From contig JBMTIM010000008.1 in the NCBI GenBank assembly GCA_049437325.1, forward strand, positions 12,506-76,505: DNA of 64,000 nucleotides, read 5' to 3'. The stretch's first letter is position 1. The number at the start of each line of letters is the position of its first letter. Position numbers and translations under genes: made by a program. This DNA comes from UBA11606 sp049437325 (GTDB taxonomy: Bacteria > Actinomycetota > Acidimicrobiia > Acidimicrobiales > Aldehydirespiratoraceae). This document shows, in pieces, positions 16,474 to 24,320 of the stretch. A model generated the notes under the pieces. It was not told the origin of the DNA, ran no database searches, and was given only the letters and a program-made list of their open reading frames with translations.

Positions 16474-17688
16474 ATGAGCGACGGACGTTCTTCCCCCGGC
16501 GAGAAGCGCCTGGCCGTTCGAGTCACGAAAGATGCACTCAAACACGTCCGACGTGGTCACCCCTGGGTGTTCGATGCGTCGATCACGTCGGTGTCCCATG
16601 ATGGCGCGCCTGGAGATTTGGCGGTCATCTTCGACGACCGAAGAAACTTCGTCGCCATCGGGCTCTGGGACCCGGCGTCGCCGATTCGGATCCGTGTACT
16701 CCATCACGGACGGCCGCTCACCATCGACGACGCGTTCTGGCGCAGTCGGTTCGAACTCGCCGCAGAGCGACGTCGTTCACTGCTCGACGATGAGGCGGTC
16801 ACTGGCTGTCGGTTGGTCCACGGCGAGAACGACGGCCTTCCGGGGCTCGTCATCGATCGGTACGGCGATGTGTGCGTGGTCAAGCTCTACAGCGGAGCCT
16901 GGTTCGCACACCTGACAGGTGTCGTCGACGCAATCAGAAGCTGTTGGGAACCGGCGAGCGTCGTGCTGCGCCTGGCCCGAACGCTCCAGGACACCACACC
17001 CTCCGGGTACCACGACGGCGCAGTCATCGCCGGTGAGGCGCCGCCCGCGCCGACGCCGTTCCTCGAGGCAGGTGCTGCGATGAGTGCGGATCCGATCGGC
17101 GGGCAGAAAACCGGCTATTTCCTCGACCAGCGTGCGAATCGCCTTTTGGTCGGCGCCCACGCAGCCGATGCACGGGTGCTGGACGTCTTCTGTTGCCACG
17201 GCGGGTTCAGCGTGCAGGCGGCGATCGGCGGCGCTCGTCAGGTCCACTCGGTCGATCTGTCCCCTCACGCAACGGAGGCAGCGAGGCGGCATGTGGCGGG
17301 CAACGCACCGGTCGAGCACCGGATCACGACCGGGGATGCGTTCCAGGTGATGGAAGCGTTGACCGCCCAACAAGAGCGCTACGACGTGGTTGTCGTCGAT
17401 CCCCCGTCGTTCGCATCCCGAACCAGCGCAGTCCCTGGCGCTCTCCGGGCCTACGCCCGCCTCACTCACCTCGCCCTCGGTCTCGTCGAACCCGGGGGTG
17501 TGCTGTTTCAAGCCAGTTGCTCGAGCCGAGTCGACCGCAGTCGCTTCGAAGCCACGATCGAAGCTGCCGCAGAGCGCGCCGCGCGCCACCTCGACATCGA
17601 GGCCCGCCCGGACCATGACCTCGACCATCCGATCGGGTTCCCGGAAGGCGCCTATTTGAAGGCAGTGCTCGCCCGAGTGGACGCCTGA
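16474..17688 (+). CDS. RlmI-like 23S rRNA (cytosine-C5)-methyltransferase, PUA plus MTase
   Basis: 404 residues. N-terminal PUA-like domain (KHVRRGHPWVFDASITSV...FDDRRNFVAIGLWDP), central EEHEE-like region (RLVHGENDGLPGLVIDRYGD), then a Rossmann methyltransferase starting GGQKTGYFLDQRANR with the SAM motif VLDVFCCHGGFSVQAA, catalytic-region VVDPPSFA and QASCSS with the conserved cysteine. This matches the RlmI/YccW family, which methylates C1962 of 23S rRNA in E. coli. Exact target here is inferred. Start at 16474 rather than 16447 because the promoter sits between them. Confidence 0.88.
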   Translation: MSDGRSSPGEKRLAVRVTKDALKHVRRGHPWVFDASITSVSHDGAPGDLAVIFDDRRNFVAIGLWDPASPIRIRVLHHGRPLTIDDAFWRSRFELAAERRRSLLDDEAVTGCRLVHGENDGLPGLVIDRYGDVCVVKLYSGAWFAHLTGVVDAIRSCWEPASVVLRLARTLQDTTPSGYHDGAVIAGEAPPAPTPFLEAGAAMSADPIGGQKTGYFLDQRANRLLVGAHAADARVLDVFCCHGGFSVQAAIGGARQVHSVDLSPHATEAARRHVAGNAPVEHRITTGDAFQVMEALTAQQERYDVVVVDPPSFASRTSAVPGALRAYARLTHLALGLVEPGGVLFQASCSSRVDRSRFEATIEAAAERAARHLDIEARPDHDLDHPIGFPEGAYLKAVLARVDA

Positions 17689-17721
17689 CGGGGGCGGCCC
17701 AGCTCCTCGCGTGGACGGCGC

Positions 17722-17727
17722 TACGGT
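17722..17727 (+). promoter_or_regulatory. -10 hexamer TACGGT for the 17734 gene
   Basis: TACGGT ends 6 bases before the GTG at 17734. Confidence 0.45.
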
Positions 17728-17733
17728 GACTCC

Positions 17734-18081
17734 GTGAGCGGCGCAGCACGGATCGAACTCACGGTGTACCTCTGGGCCACCGCATCGACCCGGTTCGAGG
17801 AGTACCTCACCGCCTTGGTGGCACTCCTCCCCCGTCACCGGGCCCACCTGGTGCGACGCATCGAACCACTTGCCGGCCGAACCACCGAGCCAGACGCCGT
17901 CCTCGTGATGAGCTTTCCCAGCGCTTCCACCATCGACAGCTTTCTTCGCGACCCGGCCCGTAGCGACCTGGAAGAGCTCGCCGAGACCGCGGTCGCCCGG
18001 TCCGCCATCACCGACGGCCGGACCCGCATCGACCCCCAGAAGCCCGCCACGCTCCACCACCTCCCCCGCCATGACGGATGA
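17734..18081 (+). CDS. DUF1330/ABM-like small ferredoxin-fold protein
   Basis: 115 residues from GTG 17734. The pattern of a hydrophobic beta strand (IELTVYLWATA), a helix with FEEYLTALVALLPRH, and EPDAVLVMSFPSASTIDSFLRDP resembles the dimeric alpha-beta barrel group that includes DUF1330 and ABM monooxygenases. No catalytic residue can be assigned. It overlaps the SET-domain gene by 11 bases, suggesting coupled translation of the two. Confidence 0.65.
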   Translation: MSGAARIELTVYLWATASTRFEEYLTALVALLPRHRAHLVRRIEPLAGRTTEPDAVLVMSFPSASTIDSFLRDPARSDLEELAETAVARSAITDGRTRIDPQKPATLHHLPRHDG

Positions 18082-18397
18082 ACCAACACCAGTCGAGGTC
18101 AAGGACTCGACGATTCACGGCAGAGGGTGCTTCGCGACCCGATTCATCCCAGCCGGTGCATTCATCGGCACGTACACGGGCCGGGCGACGGACGTCGACG
18201 GCACCTACGTCCTGTGGGTCGAGGGCGATAACGGGACCTTCTCCGGCATTGACGGCGACGGAGTCCTCCGTTGGCTCAACCACAGCAGTACGCCGAACGT
18301 CGAGTTCGACGGACCGAAGCTCTTTGCCCTCCGCGACATCGAGCCGACAGAAGAACTCACATTCCACTACGGTGACGGGTGGGAAGGCATCGACTGA
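18071..18397 (+). CDS. Short SET-domain protein (protein-lysine methyltransferase-like)
   Basis: 108 residues consisting of a bare SET domain: IHGRGCFATRFIPAGAFIG (residues ~15-33), RWLNHSSTPNVEF (~67-79, the NHS-x2-PN SAM/knot motif) and ALRDIEPTEELTFHYG (~86-101, the pseudoknot strand with the expected catalytic Tyr region). Pre- and post-SET cysteine clusters are absent. SET proteins transfer methyl groups to lysines; bacterial versions are uncommon and substrates mostly unknown. Its 3' end overlaps the convergent thiD end by 31 bases. Confidence 0.85.
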   Translation: MTDEPTPVEVKDSTIHGRGCFATRFIPAGAFIGTYTGRATDVDGTYVLWVEGDNGTFSGIDGDGVLRWLNHSSTPNVEFDGPKLFALRDIEPTEELTFHYGDGWEGID

Positions 18398-19194
18398 GAA
18401 TCGAACCAGTGAGCGACGGGTCCAACACCATCGAGACCCGGCCACCTCGAGACAGCGAGTCGCTGCGAAACGAACTGCTTGGCTCGAGAGACCGCCTGCA
18501 ACGGCTCGTCACCGAGGGCGAGGCCGGCGGCCGTCGCCGCCGCGAAGGTACAGCCGGAACCCCGAACGTGCGGCGTGTCGATCCACGGCGCCTCGATGCG
18601 ATGGACCCCAGCATCGGCCGTGACGGCGACGTCGACCGCGAGTTCACCGCGGACGGCTCCGCCAGTTGCGACCACGAGGCCAGCACCGAGGGCTGCCAAC
18701 CCGTGAGCTACCGACGCCACATCTGCCGGCGATTGCACATCGGTTCCGGTCAGGACCGCAACCTCGCGCAGATTCGGTGTCACGACCGCAGCAAGCGGAA
18801 AGAGGCGATCCCGCAGTGCGACCTCGAGGCCGGTATCACCCAACCGGGCGCCCCGGCCGTCGACCAGCACCGGATCGACCACCGGCGCGGGCAGACGGCC
18901 GGACAGGATGCGGTCGGCGATCAACAACACAGCCTCGACCGATCCGAGCAGACCGACCTTGACCGCGGCGAGCGGCAAACTCGAGATGATGCCGTCGAGC
19001 TGTGCCTCGAGGAGATCGGGCGCAGTCGGCTCCACCCGGTCCACTGATCCGAGTCGCTGTGCCGTGACCGCCGTGACAGCAACCGTGCCGTGCACCCCGA
19101 GTGCAGCAAACGTCGCGAGATCGGCGGCGATGCCGGCACCGCCAAGGGGATCGTGCGCGGAGATGGTCAGGACGACCGGTGGGCTGGCAGCCAT
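18367..19194 (-). CDS. thiD: Hydroxymethylpyrimidine/phosphomethylpyrimidine kinase
   Basis: 275 residues. ThiD phosphorylates HMP and HMP-P in thiamine synthesis. Visible family features are LTISAHDPLGGAGIAADL at the N-terminus, AVTAVTAQ, VKVGLLGS, VVDPVLVDGRGARL, TPNLREVAVLTG and the ATP/phosphate-binding end DTPHVRGSGCTFAAATAAGLALG. ATG 19194 places the conserved N-terminus correctly; upstream frame is unconserved. No TPP riboswitch fits in the 33-base divergent gap. The gene overlaps the SET gene tail to tail. Confidence 0.92.
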   Translation of the reverse strand: MAASPPVVLTISAHDPLGGAGIAADLATFAALGVHGTVAVTAVTAQRLGSVDRVEPTAPDLLEAQLDGIISSLPLAAVKVGLLGSVEAVLLIADRILSGRLPAPVVDPVLVDGRGARLGDTGLEVALRDRLFPLAAVVTPNLREVAVLTGTDVQSPADVASVAHGLAALGAGLVVATGGAVRGELAVDVAVTADAGVHRIEAPWIDTPHVRGSGCTFAAATAAGLALGDEPLQAVSRAKQFVSQRLAVSRWPGLDGVGPVAHWFDSQSMPSHPSP

Positions 19195-19227
19195 GGAAAA
19201 GATGCTCCCACACGCGAAGATGACTTG

Positions 19228-19773
19228 GTGACAACCCGAGGCCACCTTCTGGTCGCGAGCCCGACCATGACCGATCCGAACTTTGCCTTCACGGTCATCT
19301 TCATGCTCGAACACGACCCCGAGGGTGCGCTCGGGGTCGTGTTGACTCGGCCCTCGGAACTGCCGATGGCCGAGTTGTTCGACCAATGGGGCGCACACGC
19401 CGCCGTACCAGCTGTTGTTCATCGTGGCGGGCCCGTATCACCGTCGTCGGTCATCTCACTCGCAGTGGCGAACGGCACCGTGACACCGACCGCATTCAGC
19501 CCCGTCAGCGGTCGGATCGGGACGATCGACCTCGATGCAGAGCCCTCCGACATTCTCGGCCTCCAGGGCCTGCGAGCGTTCGGTGGCTACGCCGGCTGGT
19601 CGTCAGGCCAACTCGAGGCCGAACTGCACGGCGATGCATGGCTCGTCGTCGAGGCCCGCCCCCACGACATCTTGCATCCCCAACCCGAAACGCTCTGGTG
19701 GGAGGTCGTCGGCCGTCAGCCCGGTGCGGTCAGGCTGCTACGGCACTATCCCGAGGAGCCCTGGCTGAACTAG
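19228..19773 (+). CDS. AlgH/YqgE family protein
   Basis: 181 residues from GTG 19228. The whole sequence fits the YqgE/AlgH (DUF179) fold: RGHLLVASPTMTDPNFAFTVIFMLEHDPEGALGVVLTRPS at the start, VHRGGPVSP in the middle and RAFGGYAGWSSGQLEAEL near the end. The family is widespread and of uncertain function, linked to alginate regulation in Pseudomonas. A run upstream to 19090 is rejected because it would cross into the thiD start region and is unconserved. Confidence 0.9.
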   Translation: MTTRGHLLVASPTMTDPNFAFTVIFMLEHDPEGALGVVLTRPSELPMAELFDQWGAHAAVPAVVHRGGPVSPSSVISLAVANGTVTPTAFSPVSGRIGTIDLDAEPSDILGLQGLRAFGGYAGWSSGQLEAELHGDAWLVVEARPHDILHPQPETLWWEVVGRQPGAVRLLRHYPEEPWLN

Positions 19774-19831
19774 CCGGCGGAAGCACTTCTCCCTCGGATT
19801 CGGCCCAGGCCGATCATCTCGGTCGACCTGA

Positions 19832-19845
19832 CGAACGTATGTTCG
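19832..19845. promoter_or_regulatory. LexA (SOS) operator CGAACGTATGTTCG
   Basis: Perfect palindrome of the actinobacterial SOS box form CGAAC-N4-GTTCG. It sits one base upstream of the -10 hexamer of the alkB homologue, so a bound LexA would block RNA polymerase. Confidence 0.88.
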
Positions 19846-19846
19846 G

Positions 19847-19852
19847 TACACT
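19847..19852 (+). promoter_or_regulatory. -10 hexamer TACACT for alkB-like gene
   Basis: TACACT ends 6 bases before ATG 19859. TCGACC at 19823-19828 is a plausible -35 at 18-base spacing, with the SOS box filling the spacer. Confidence 0.6.
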
Positions 19853-19858
19853 CCAGTC

Positions 19859-20509
19859 ATGCTCGCCTATCAGGGATCGTTGTTCGGAAGCGGCCCGCCC
19901 GGGGTGTCCGGCACCGTTGCGGTCGAGCGTCAACACCTCGACGAGCACAGCTGGATCGACCACGCTCATGGATGGCTCCACGGCGCCGACATGCTGCTGG
20001 CCGATCTGGCGACCACGCTCCGCTGGCGCACCGGGAGCCGCCCGATGTACGGGCGGATCGTCGACGAGCCTCGTCTCCATGCCCACCTCGATGTCGACCT
20101 CGTCGCCGCTCGTCCAGCGCTCAGCGACATCGTTGATGCACTCCAGCGTCGCTACGGGCCCGGACTTCGACCCGGCGTTGTCAACTACTACCGCACCGGC
20201 TCGGACAGTGTTGCGTGGCACGCCGATCGCGTCGGAACCCGGCCGGTCGATCCCATCGTTGCGATCGTCAGCCTCGGCGGACCGCGTCGGTTCGGACTCC
20301 GCCCCATGTATGGCGGCCAAGGCCGGCGCATCGTCCTGCACTCCGGTGACCTCCTCGTCATGGGCGGTGCCTGCCAGCACCACTGGGAGCACTCGATTCC
20401 GAAAATGCGCCACGCTTCACCCCGGATGAGTTTGACCTACCGCTGCGTCGATGACAGTCCAGAGCGCGCCTGGTGGTCCGAGGCGGTCGACCACGACTCC
20501 CGGGGGTAG
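19859..20509 (+). CDS. AlkB-like 2-oxoglutarate/Fe(II) dioxygenase
   Basis: 216 residues. Predicted to repair alkylated bases by oxidative demethylation. Metal ligands are visible in WHAD (H-x-D, about residue 120) and HHWEHSIPK (distal His, about residue 180), with the 2-oxoglutarate-binding arginine in RMSLTYR near residue 194 and the VNYYRTGSDSV loop before the HxD motif. This arrangement matches the AlkB/ALKBH2-3 type. The SOS box on its promoter independently supports a DNA repair role. Leaderless ATG start at 19859. Confidence 0.92.
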   Translation: MLAYQGSLFGSGPPGVSGTVAVERQHLDEHSWIDHAHGWLHGADMLLADLATTLRWRTGSRPMYGRIVDEPRLHAHLDVDLVAARPALSDIVDALQRRYGPGLRPGVVNYYRTGSDSVAWHADRVGTRPVDPIVAIVSLGGPRRFGLRPMYGGQGRRIVLHSGDLLVMGGACQHHWEHSIPKMRHASPRMSLTYRCVDDSPERAWWSEAVDHDSRG

Positions 20510-20541
20510 CAGCCTCGCCATCAGTGCGGCAGAGTACGCCG

Positions 20542-21651
20542 ATGAAGATCACCCAGATCCGGGTCTATCGGCACGGCATCGAGGTCGCCGACGGCCGCTA
20601 TCAGATGGCCATATCCGAAGTATCGACACTGGACAGCACCGTCGTCGAGTTGGTGACCGACGAGGGCCTGTCGGGTTTCGGCGAGACCACACCGCTCGGC
20701 CCCACCTACCAGCCCCAGCATGCGCTCGGTGCCCGAGCCGCCATCGCCGAGATGGCACCGACACTCCTCGGTGTCAATCCCCTCCGCACCGGCTTGATCC
20801 GACGTGCCATGGACCGCGCACTCACCGGGCACAATTACGCCAAGTCCGCCATCGACGTGGCCTGTTGGGACCTGCTCGGCAAAGTCCGTGGTGAGCGCGT
20901 GTGCGACCTCCTCGGTGGAACCGATCGCAGCGCCGTCGGCTCCTATTTCGGGGTGATGCCCGACACCACCTCACGAACCGCAGACGCAGCCCGCCAGCGA
21001 GAGGCTGCGGGGTACACCCGACTCCAGATCAAGGTCGGCGGACGACCCTTGGCCCATGACATCGAAGCAACCCGGGCAGTCGCCGACGCCGTCTCCCCGA
21101 CAACCAAACTGCTCGTCGACGCCAACCGGGGCTGGACGATGCGCGACACGATCGAGTTCAGCCTCGCCTGTCGTGATGTTCGTCTTTCGATCGAAAACCC
21201 CTGCCGCACCTACGACGAGCATCGCGCCATCGCCGAAAAACTGAATCACCCGCTCTTTCTCGATGAGTGCACCACCGATCTCGACGTCATCACCAAAGCG
21301 ATCGTCGACGGCGTCGCACAGGGCTTCGGCATGAAGCTGTCGCGCGTGGGTGGCCTCACTCCCCTACGGACGGTTCGCGATCTCTGCGTCGCTCACGGGA
21401 TCCCTCTGACGATCGATGACACCTGGGGTGGTGATCTGACCGCTGCCGCCACCGTCCACATGGGTGCCACAGTTCCTGATCCGTTCTACGAGGGGACCTG
21501 GATCTCGTATCCGTACCAGAACCCGGCCTACAGCTGCCTCACCCCTGCAGTGCAACCAGGCGACGGAATGATCCCGATTCCGAGTGGTTGTGGGTTGGGA
21601 GTGGAACCCGATCTTGCCGAGTGGGATTCCCCGATCGGCATCTACGGCTGA
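20542..21651 (+). CDS. Mandelate racemase/muconate lactonizing enzyme family protein
   Basis: 369 residues, enolase superfamily. Capping domain first, then the TIM barrel with LQIKVGG (acid/base lysine strand), LLVDANRGW (metal Asp), LSIENPC (metal Glu), FLDECTTD (metal Asp/Glu), MKLSRVGG (opposite lysine) and LTIDDTWGGD. The catalytic set fits the MLE subgroup; the KVGG strand resembles cis-3-hydroxyproline dehydratase or hydroxyproline-betaine epimerase types, but substrate is not certain. Gluconokinase starts 2 bases downstream, suggesting a carbon-compound catabolic operon. Confidence 0.85.
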   Translation: MKITQIRVYRHGIEVADGRYQMAISEVSTLDSTVVELVTDEGLSGFGETTPLGPTYQPQHALGARAAIAEMAPTLLGVNPLRTGLIRRAMDRALTGHNYAKSAIDVACWDLLGKVRGERVCDLLGGTDRSAVGSYFGVMPDTTSRTADAARQREAAGYTRLQIKVGGRPLAHDIEATRAVADAVSPTTKLLVDANRGWTMRDTIEFSLACRDVRLSIENPCRTYDEHRAIAEKLNHPLFLDECTTDLDVITKAIVDGVAQGFGMKLSRVGGLTPLRTVRDLCVAHGIPLTIDDTWGGDLTAAATVHMGATVPDPFYEGTWISYPYQNPAYSCLTPAVQPGDGMIPIPSGCGLGVEPDLAEWDSPIGIYG

Positions 21652-21653
21652 CG

Positions 21654-22181
21654 GTGGCCACGACCACTCCTCGAGTCGTGGTGATGGGGGTCTCAGCGGC
21701 CGGTAAGACCTCCGTCGGCACGGAGCTCGCCAAACGCCTCGGGGTTCCGTTCGTCGATGCTGACGATCTTCATCCTGCGTCCAATCTCGCCAAGATGACT
21801 GCCGGTGAACCCCTGACCGATACCGACCGGGCTCCGTGGCTCGAGAGGGTCGCCCACGCCCTCCGGGGATCCGGCGGTGCCGTGATCGCCTGCTCTGCGC
21901 TGAAGCGCGCCTATCGAGATCAGCTTCGTGGTGACGGCGACATCGAGGTCGGTTTCGTGTTGCTCGAAGTCCCGAGCCACGTGCTGGAGCGGCGACTTTG
22001 CGAACGAGCCGATCATTTCATGCCGGCCAGCTTGCTCGAGGACCAACTCGCCACGCTCGAACGGCCCGATCCGGACGAGACCGACGTGTGGTCTGTTGCG
22101 GCGACAGCGCCGCTCGAATCGGTGGTCGACACCGTCAGCTCGCTCCTCGACATCAAGGCAGGACGTCGGCCGGGAACCTGA
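21654..22181 (+). CDS. gntK: Gluconokinase
   Basis: 175 residues from GTG 21654. P-loop kinase: MGVSAAGKTSVGTELAKRL (Walker A), FVDADDLHPASNLAKMTAGEPLTDTDRAPWL (gluconate-binding block), VIACSALKRAYRDQLR, and FMPASLLEDQLATLERP. This set is specific to the GntK family that makes 6-phosphogluconate. Located 2 bases after the enolase-superfamily gene. Its 3' end overlaps the convergent thioesterase gene by 29 bases. Confidence 0.92.
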   Translation: MATTTPRVVVMGVSAAGKTSVGTELAKRLGVPFVDADDLHPASNLAKMTAGEPLTDTDRAPWLERVAHALRGSGGAVIACSALKRAYRDQLRGDGDIEVGFVLLEVPSHVLERRLCERADHFMPASLLEDQLATLERPDPDETDVWSVAATAPLESVVDTVSSLLDIKAGRRPGT

Positions 22182-22815
22182 TGAAGACTCCCTCGGCTTC
22201 CGCACACAACGTGTCGCCGTGATGAAAGGTCGCAGCAGCGAATGCCTTGCGCCCCTCGACGTGCTCGATCCATCCACGCATGCGAATCGGTTGATCGAGG
22301 GGCGTAGGCGCTCGGTAGCGAATCGTCAGCGTGCCGGTGAATCCGCTCACTTCGTTGATCACACACACCGATCCCAGGAGCTCGTCGATGACACCGCTGA
22401 TGACTCCGCCGTGCACTGCGCCGGGAGGGCCGTTGTAGACCGCGCCGAAGACGTGCTCGGCCTCGATCTCCACCCACGCCTTCCCAGGCACGGTTCGGAA
22501 CTCGATCGGAGGAGCGACCGGGTTCAGCGCTCCGATGTATGGGCTGAAAGGAAAGAAGTTCTCGAGACCGAGCTTCATCACATGCGACCGACGCTCGCTG
22601 TTCACCGCGCCAAATCGTTCCTGCAGCTCGCCGGTGCGGAGTGCGCTCTGCATCCGAACATCGTCCACGGCTTCGAGCTCGAGTCGTTCGGCGACCGCCT
22701 CCAACGAGACAACGCTGGAGGCCAGATCTTCCTCTGACACTGCGTCGAGGTCGGCGACGCGGGCGGCGCGGATCACCCGCCGCAGGGCGGCCATCACATC
22801 GGTCGGCTCGGTCAC
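22153..22815 (-). CDS. PaaI-type hotdog thioesterase
   Basis: 220 residues. An N-terminal helical part (~1-75) precedes a hotdog domain: EHVFGAVYNGPPGAVHGGVISGVIDELLG (with the HGG catalytic-loop signature) and GFTGTLTIRYRAPTPLDQPIRMRGWIEHVEGRKAFAAATF. It probably cleaves acyl-CoA thioesters. GTG 22815 is favoured by a -10 hexamer 8 bases upstream; an internal ATG at 22794 is possible. It is divergent from an SDR gene and convergent with gluconokinase. Confidence 0.83.
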   Translation of the reverse strand: MTEPTDVMAALRRVIRAARVADLDAVSEEDLASSVVSLEAVAERLELEAVDDVRMQSALRTGELQERFGAVNSERRSHVMKLGLENFFPFSPYIGALNPVAPPIEFRTVPGKAWVEIEAEHVFGAVYNGPPGAVHGGVISGVIDELLGSVCVINEVSGFTGTLTIRYRAPTPLDQPIRMRGWIEHVEGRKAFAAATFHHGDTLCAEAEGVFIRFPADVLP

Positions 22816-22823
22816 GGCCCCGG

Positions 22824-22829
22824 ACGGTA
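22824..22829 (-). promoter_or_regulatory. -10 hexamer TACCGT for the thioesterase gene
   Basis: Minus-strand TACCGT ends 8 bases before GTG 22815. Confidence 0.45.
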
Positions 22830-22877
22830 GGCGAACCGGCAATGGCTGCACGAATCGCAGGGCGCAGCCCCCAGGGG

Positions 22878-22883
22878 TACGAT
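22878..22883 (+). promoter_or_regulatory. -10 hexamer TACGAT for the SDR gene
   Basis: TACGAT ends 8 bases before ATG 22892. Confidence 0.45.
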
Positions 22884-22891
22884 CCGCGTCG

Positions 22892-23644
22892 ATGACTCGT
22901 TTCTCCGACAGGGTTGCCTTCCTCACCGGTGTTGCCAGCGGCGTCGGCCGATCCACGGCGATTCGCCTCGCCCGCGAGGGCGCATCGGTGTTCGGTGTCG
23001 ACATCGACGAACAAGGGATGGACGAGACACGCTCGACCATCGCCGACACCGACGGGTCGATGACGACCCAGGTCGTCGACGTTGCCGACGTCGATCAGAT
23101 CAAAGCAGCGGTGGCCGACTGTGTCGCCCGATTCGGTGGAATCGACATCGTCGGCAACATCGCCGGTATTGCCAAGCAACACCATGTTGCCGATGTCAGC
23201 GAGGCCGAGTGGGACCTCCTGAACGCCGTCAACCTCAAGGGTCCGTTCTTCGTCGCCCAAGCGACGATGCCACACCTGATCGAACGTTCGGGCACGCTCA
23301 TCAACATCGCATCCAATGCAGGACTGATGGGACAGGCCTACACCGTTCCGTACTGTGCCACGAAGGGCGGCATCGTGAACCTCACGAGAGCCCTTGCGAT
23401 GGAGTTCGTCAAAACCGGTGTGCGGGTCAATGCCATTGCACCCGGAGGCATCGACACACCCCTGGTCCACAACTTCGAACTTGCCGACAACATCGACTTC
23501 AACCTGATGCAGAACCACATCGGCTATCGGACCCCGAGTTCGCCCGACCAGATTGCGGCATTCTTCGCCTTCCTCGCCAGTGACGAGGCGGCCAACATTC
23601 ACGGCAGCATTCTCAGCGCCGATGGCGGATTGACCGCAGCCTGA
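22892..23644 (+). CDS. Short-chain dehydrogenase/reductase
   Basis: 250 residues, classical SDR. TGVASGVG (TG-x3-G-x-G cofactor loop), DID after beta2 suggesting NAD(H) preference, NIAG, catalytic Ser in NIASNAG, and Tyr/Lys in YCATKGG are all present; the C-terminus ends LSADGGLTA as usual. Substrate unknown. The nucleotidase gene starts one base after its stop, so the pair is an operon. Confidence 0.9.
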   Translation: MTRFSDRVAFLTGVASGVGRSTAIRLAREGASVFGVDIDEQGMDETRSTIADTDGSMTTQVVDVADVDQIKAAVADCVARFGGIDIVGNIAGIAKQHHVADVSEAEWDLLNAVNLKGPFFVAQATMPHLIERSGTLINIASNAGLMGQAYTVPYCATKGGIVNLTRALAMEFVKTGVRVNAIAPGGIDTPLVHNFELADNIDFNLMQNHIGYRTPSSPDQIAAFFAFLASDEAANIHGSILSADGGLTAA

Positions 23645-23645
23645 G

Positions 23646-24311
23646 ATGGCGGAGCTCGACGCGTTCGTCCTCGGCGTCGATCTCGATGGAGTCTGCGCCG
23701 AACACACTCTCGGCTTCAGAGCAATCGTCGCCGATCGCCTCGGTGTCGACGAAAGCTCACTGCCGCTCGAACGGGGCTGGGACTTCGCCGAATGGGGGTT
23801 CGGTCCCGGCGAATTCGAAGATCACCATCGATATGCCGTCATCGAAAAGCGGATGTTTCGCGATCTTGCGGTCATTGACGACGCCGCCGAGGTCCTCTGG
23901 CGCTTGAGTGACGCCGGCGTATGGATCCGAATCATCACGCATCGGCTCTATGTCAACTGGGGCCACCAAACGGCAGTGACCGATACCGTCGAGTGGCTCG
24001 ACGCCGCCCACATCCCCTATCGAGATCTGTGCTTTCTCGGAGCAAAGCCCCAAGTGGAGGCCGACCTCTACATCGACGACTCGCCCGGGAACGTCTCGGA
24101 GCTGCGGCGGGCCGGTAACGAGGTGATCGTCTTCGATCAGCCCTACAACCGAACGATGGACGGGCCGAGGGCATCGACCTGGGCCCAGATCGAGGAGATC
24201 GTGCTCGATCGCGTTGCCGCATGGTCCGGAATCCACGGTGTGCAACCGACCCTTCCCGGCGTCACCGCAGGCGATCGATTGTTCGGACGGCGTCCAACCG
24301 ACGCACGGTAG
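23646..24311 (+). CDS. HAD-family 5'(3')-nucleotidase (NT5C-like)
   Basis: 221 residues. VDLDGVCAEH near the N-terminus holds the two HAD aspartates, WIRIITHRLY carries the motif II Ser/Thr region, KPQVEADLYIDDSPGNV the motif III/IV lysine and acidic pair. The overall pattern is that of 5'-nucleotidase, deoxy (pyrimidine), type C. It is expected to dephosphorylate nucleoside monophosphates, but specificity is not visible. Its last bases contain the -10 hexamer of ppc. Confidence 0.8.
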   Translation: MAELDAFVLGVDLDGVCAEHTLGFRAIVADRLGVDESSLPLERGWDFAEWGFGPGEFEDHHRYAVIEKRMFRDLAVIDDAAEVLWRLSDAGVWIRIITHRLYVNWGHQTAVTDTVEWLDAAHIPYRDLCFLGAKPQVEADLYIDDSPGNVSELRRAGNEVIVFDQPYNRTMDGPRASTWAQIEEIVLDRVAAWSGIHGVQPTLPGVTAGDRLFGRRPTDAR

Positions 24312-24314
24312 GGT
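24309..24314 (+). promoter_or_regulatory. -10 hexamer TAGGGT for ppc
   Basis: TAGGGT overlaps the preceding stop codon and ends 6 bases before the ppc GTG at 24321. Confidence 0.5.
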
Positions 24315-24320
24315 CGTCGG

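Noticed and set aside
14444..16477. Long plus-strand open frame opposite the RG-rich and dehydratase genes
   Set aside because: Its translation has no recognisable domain, while the minus-strand frames have clear families, promoters and overlaps. High-GC antisense frames are often open by chance.
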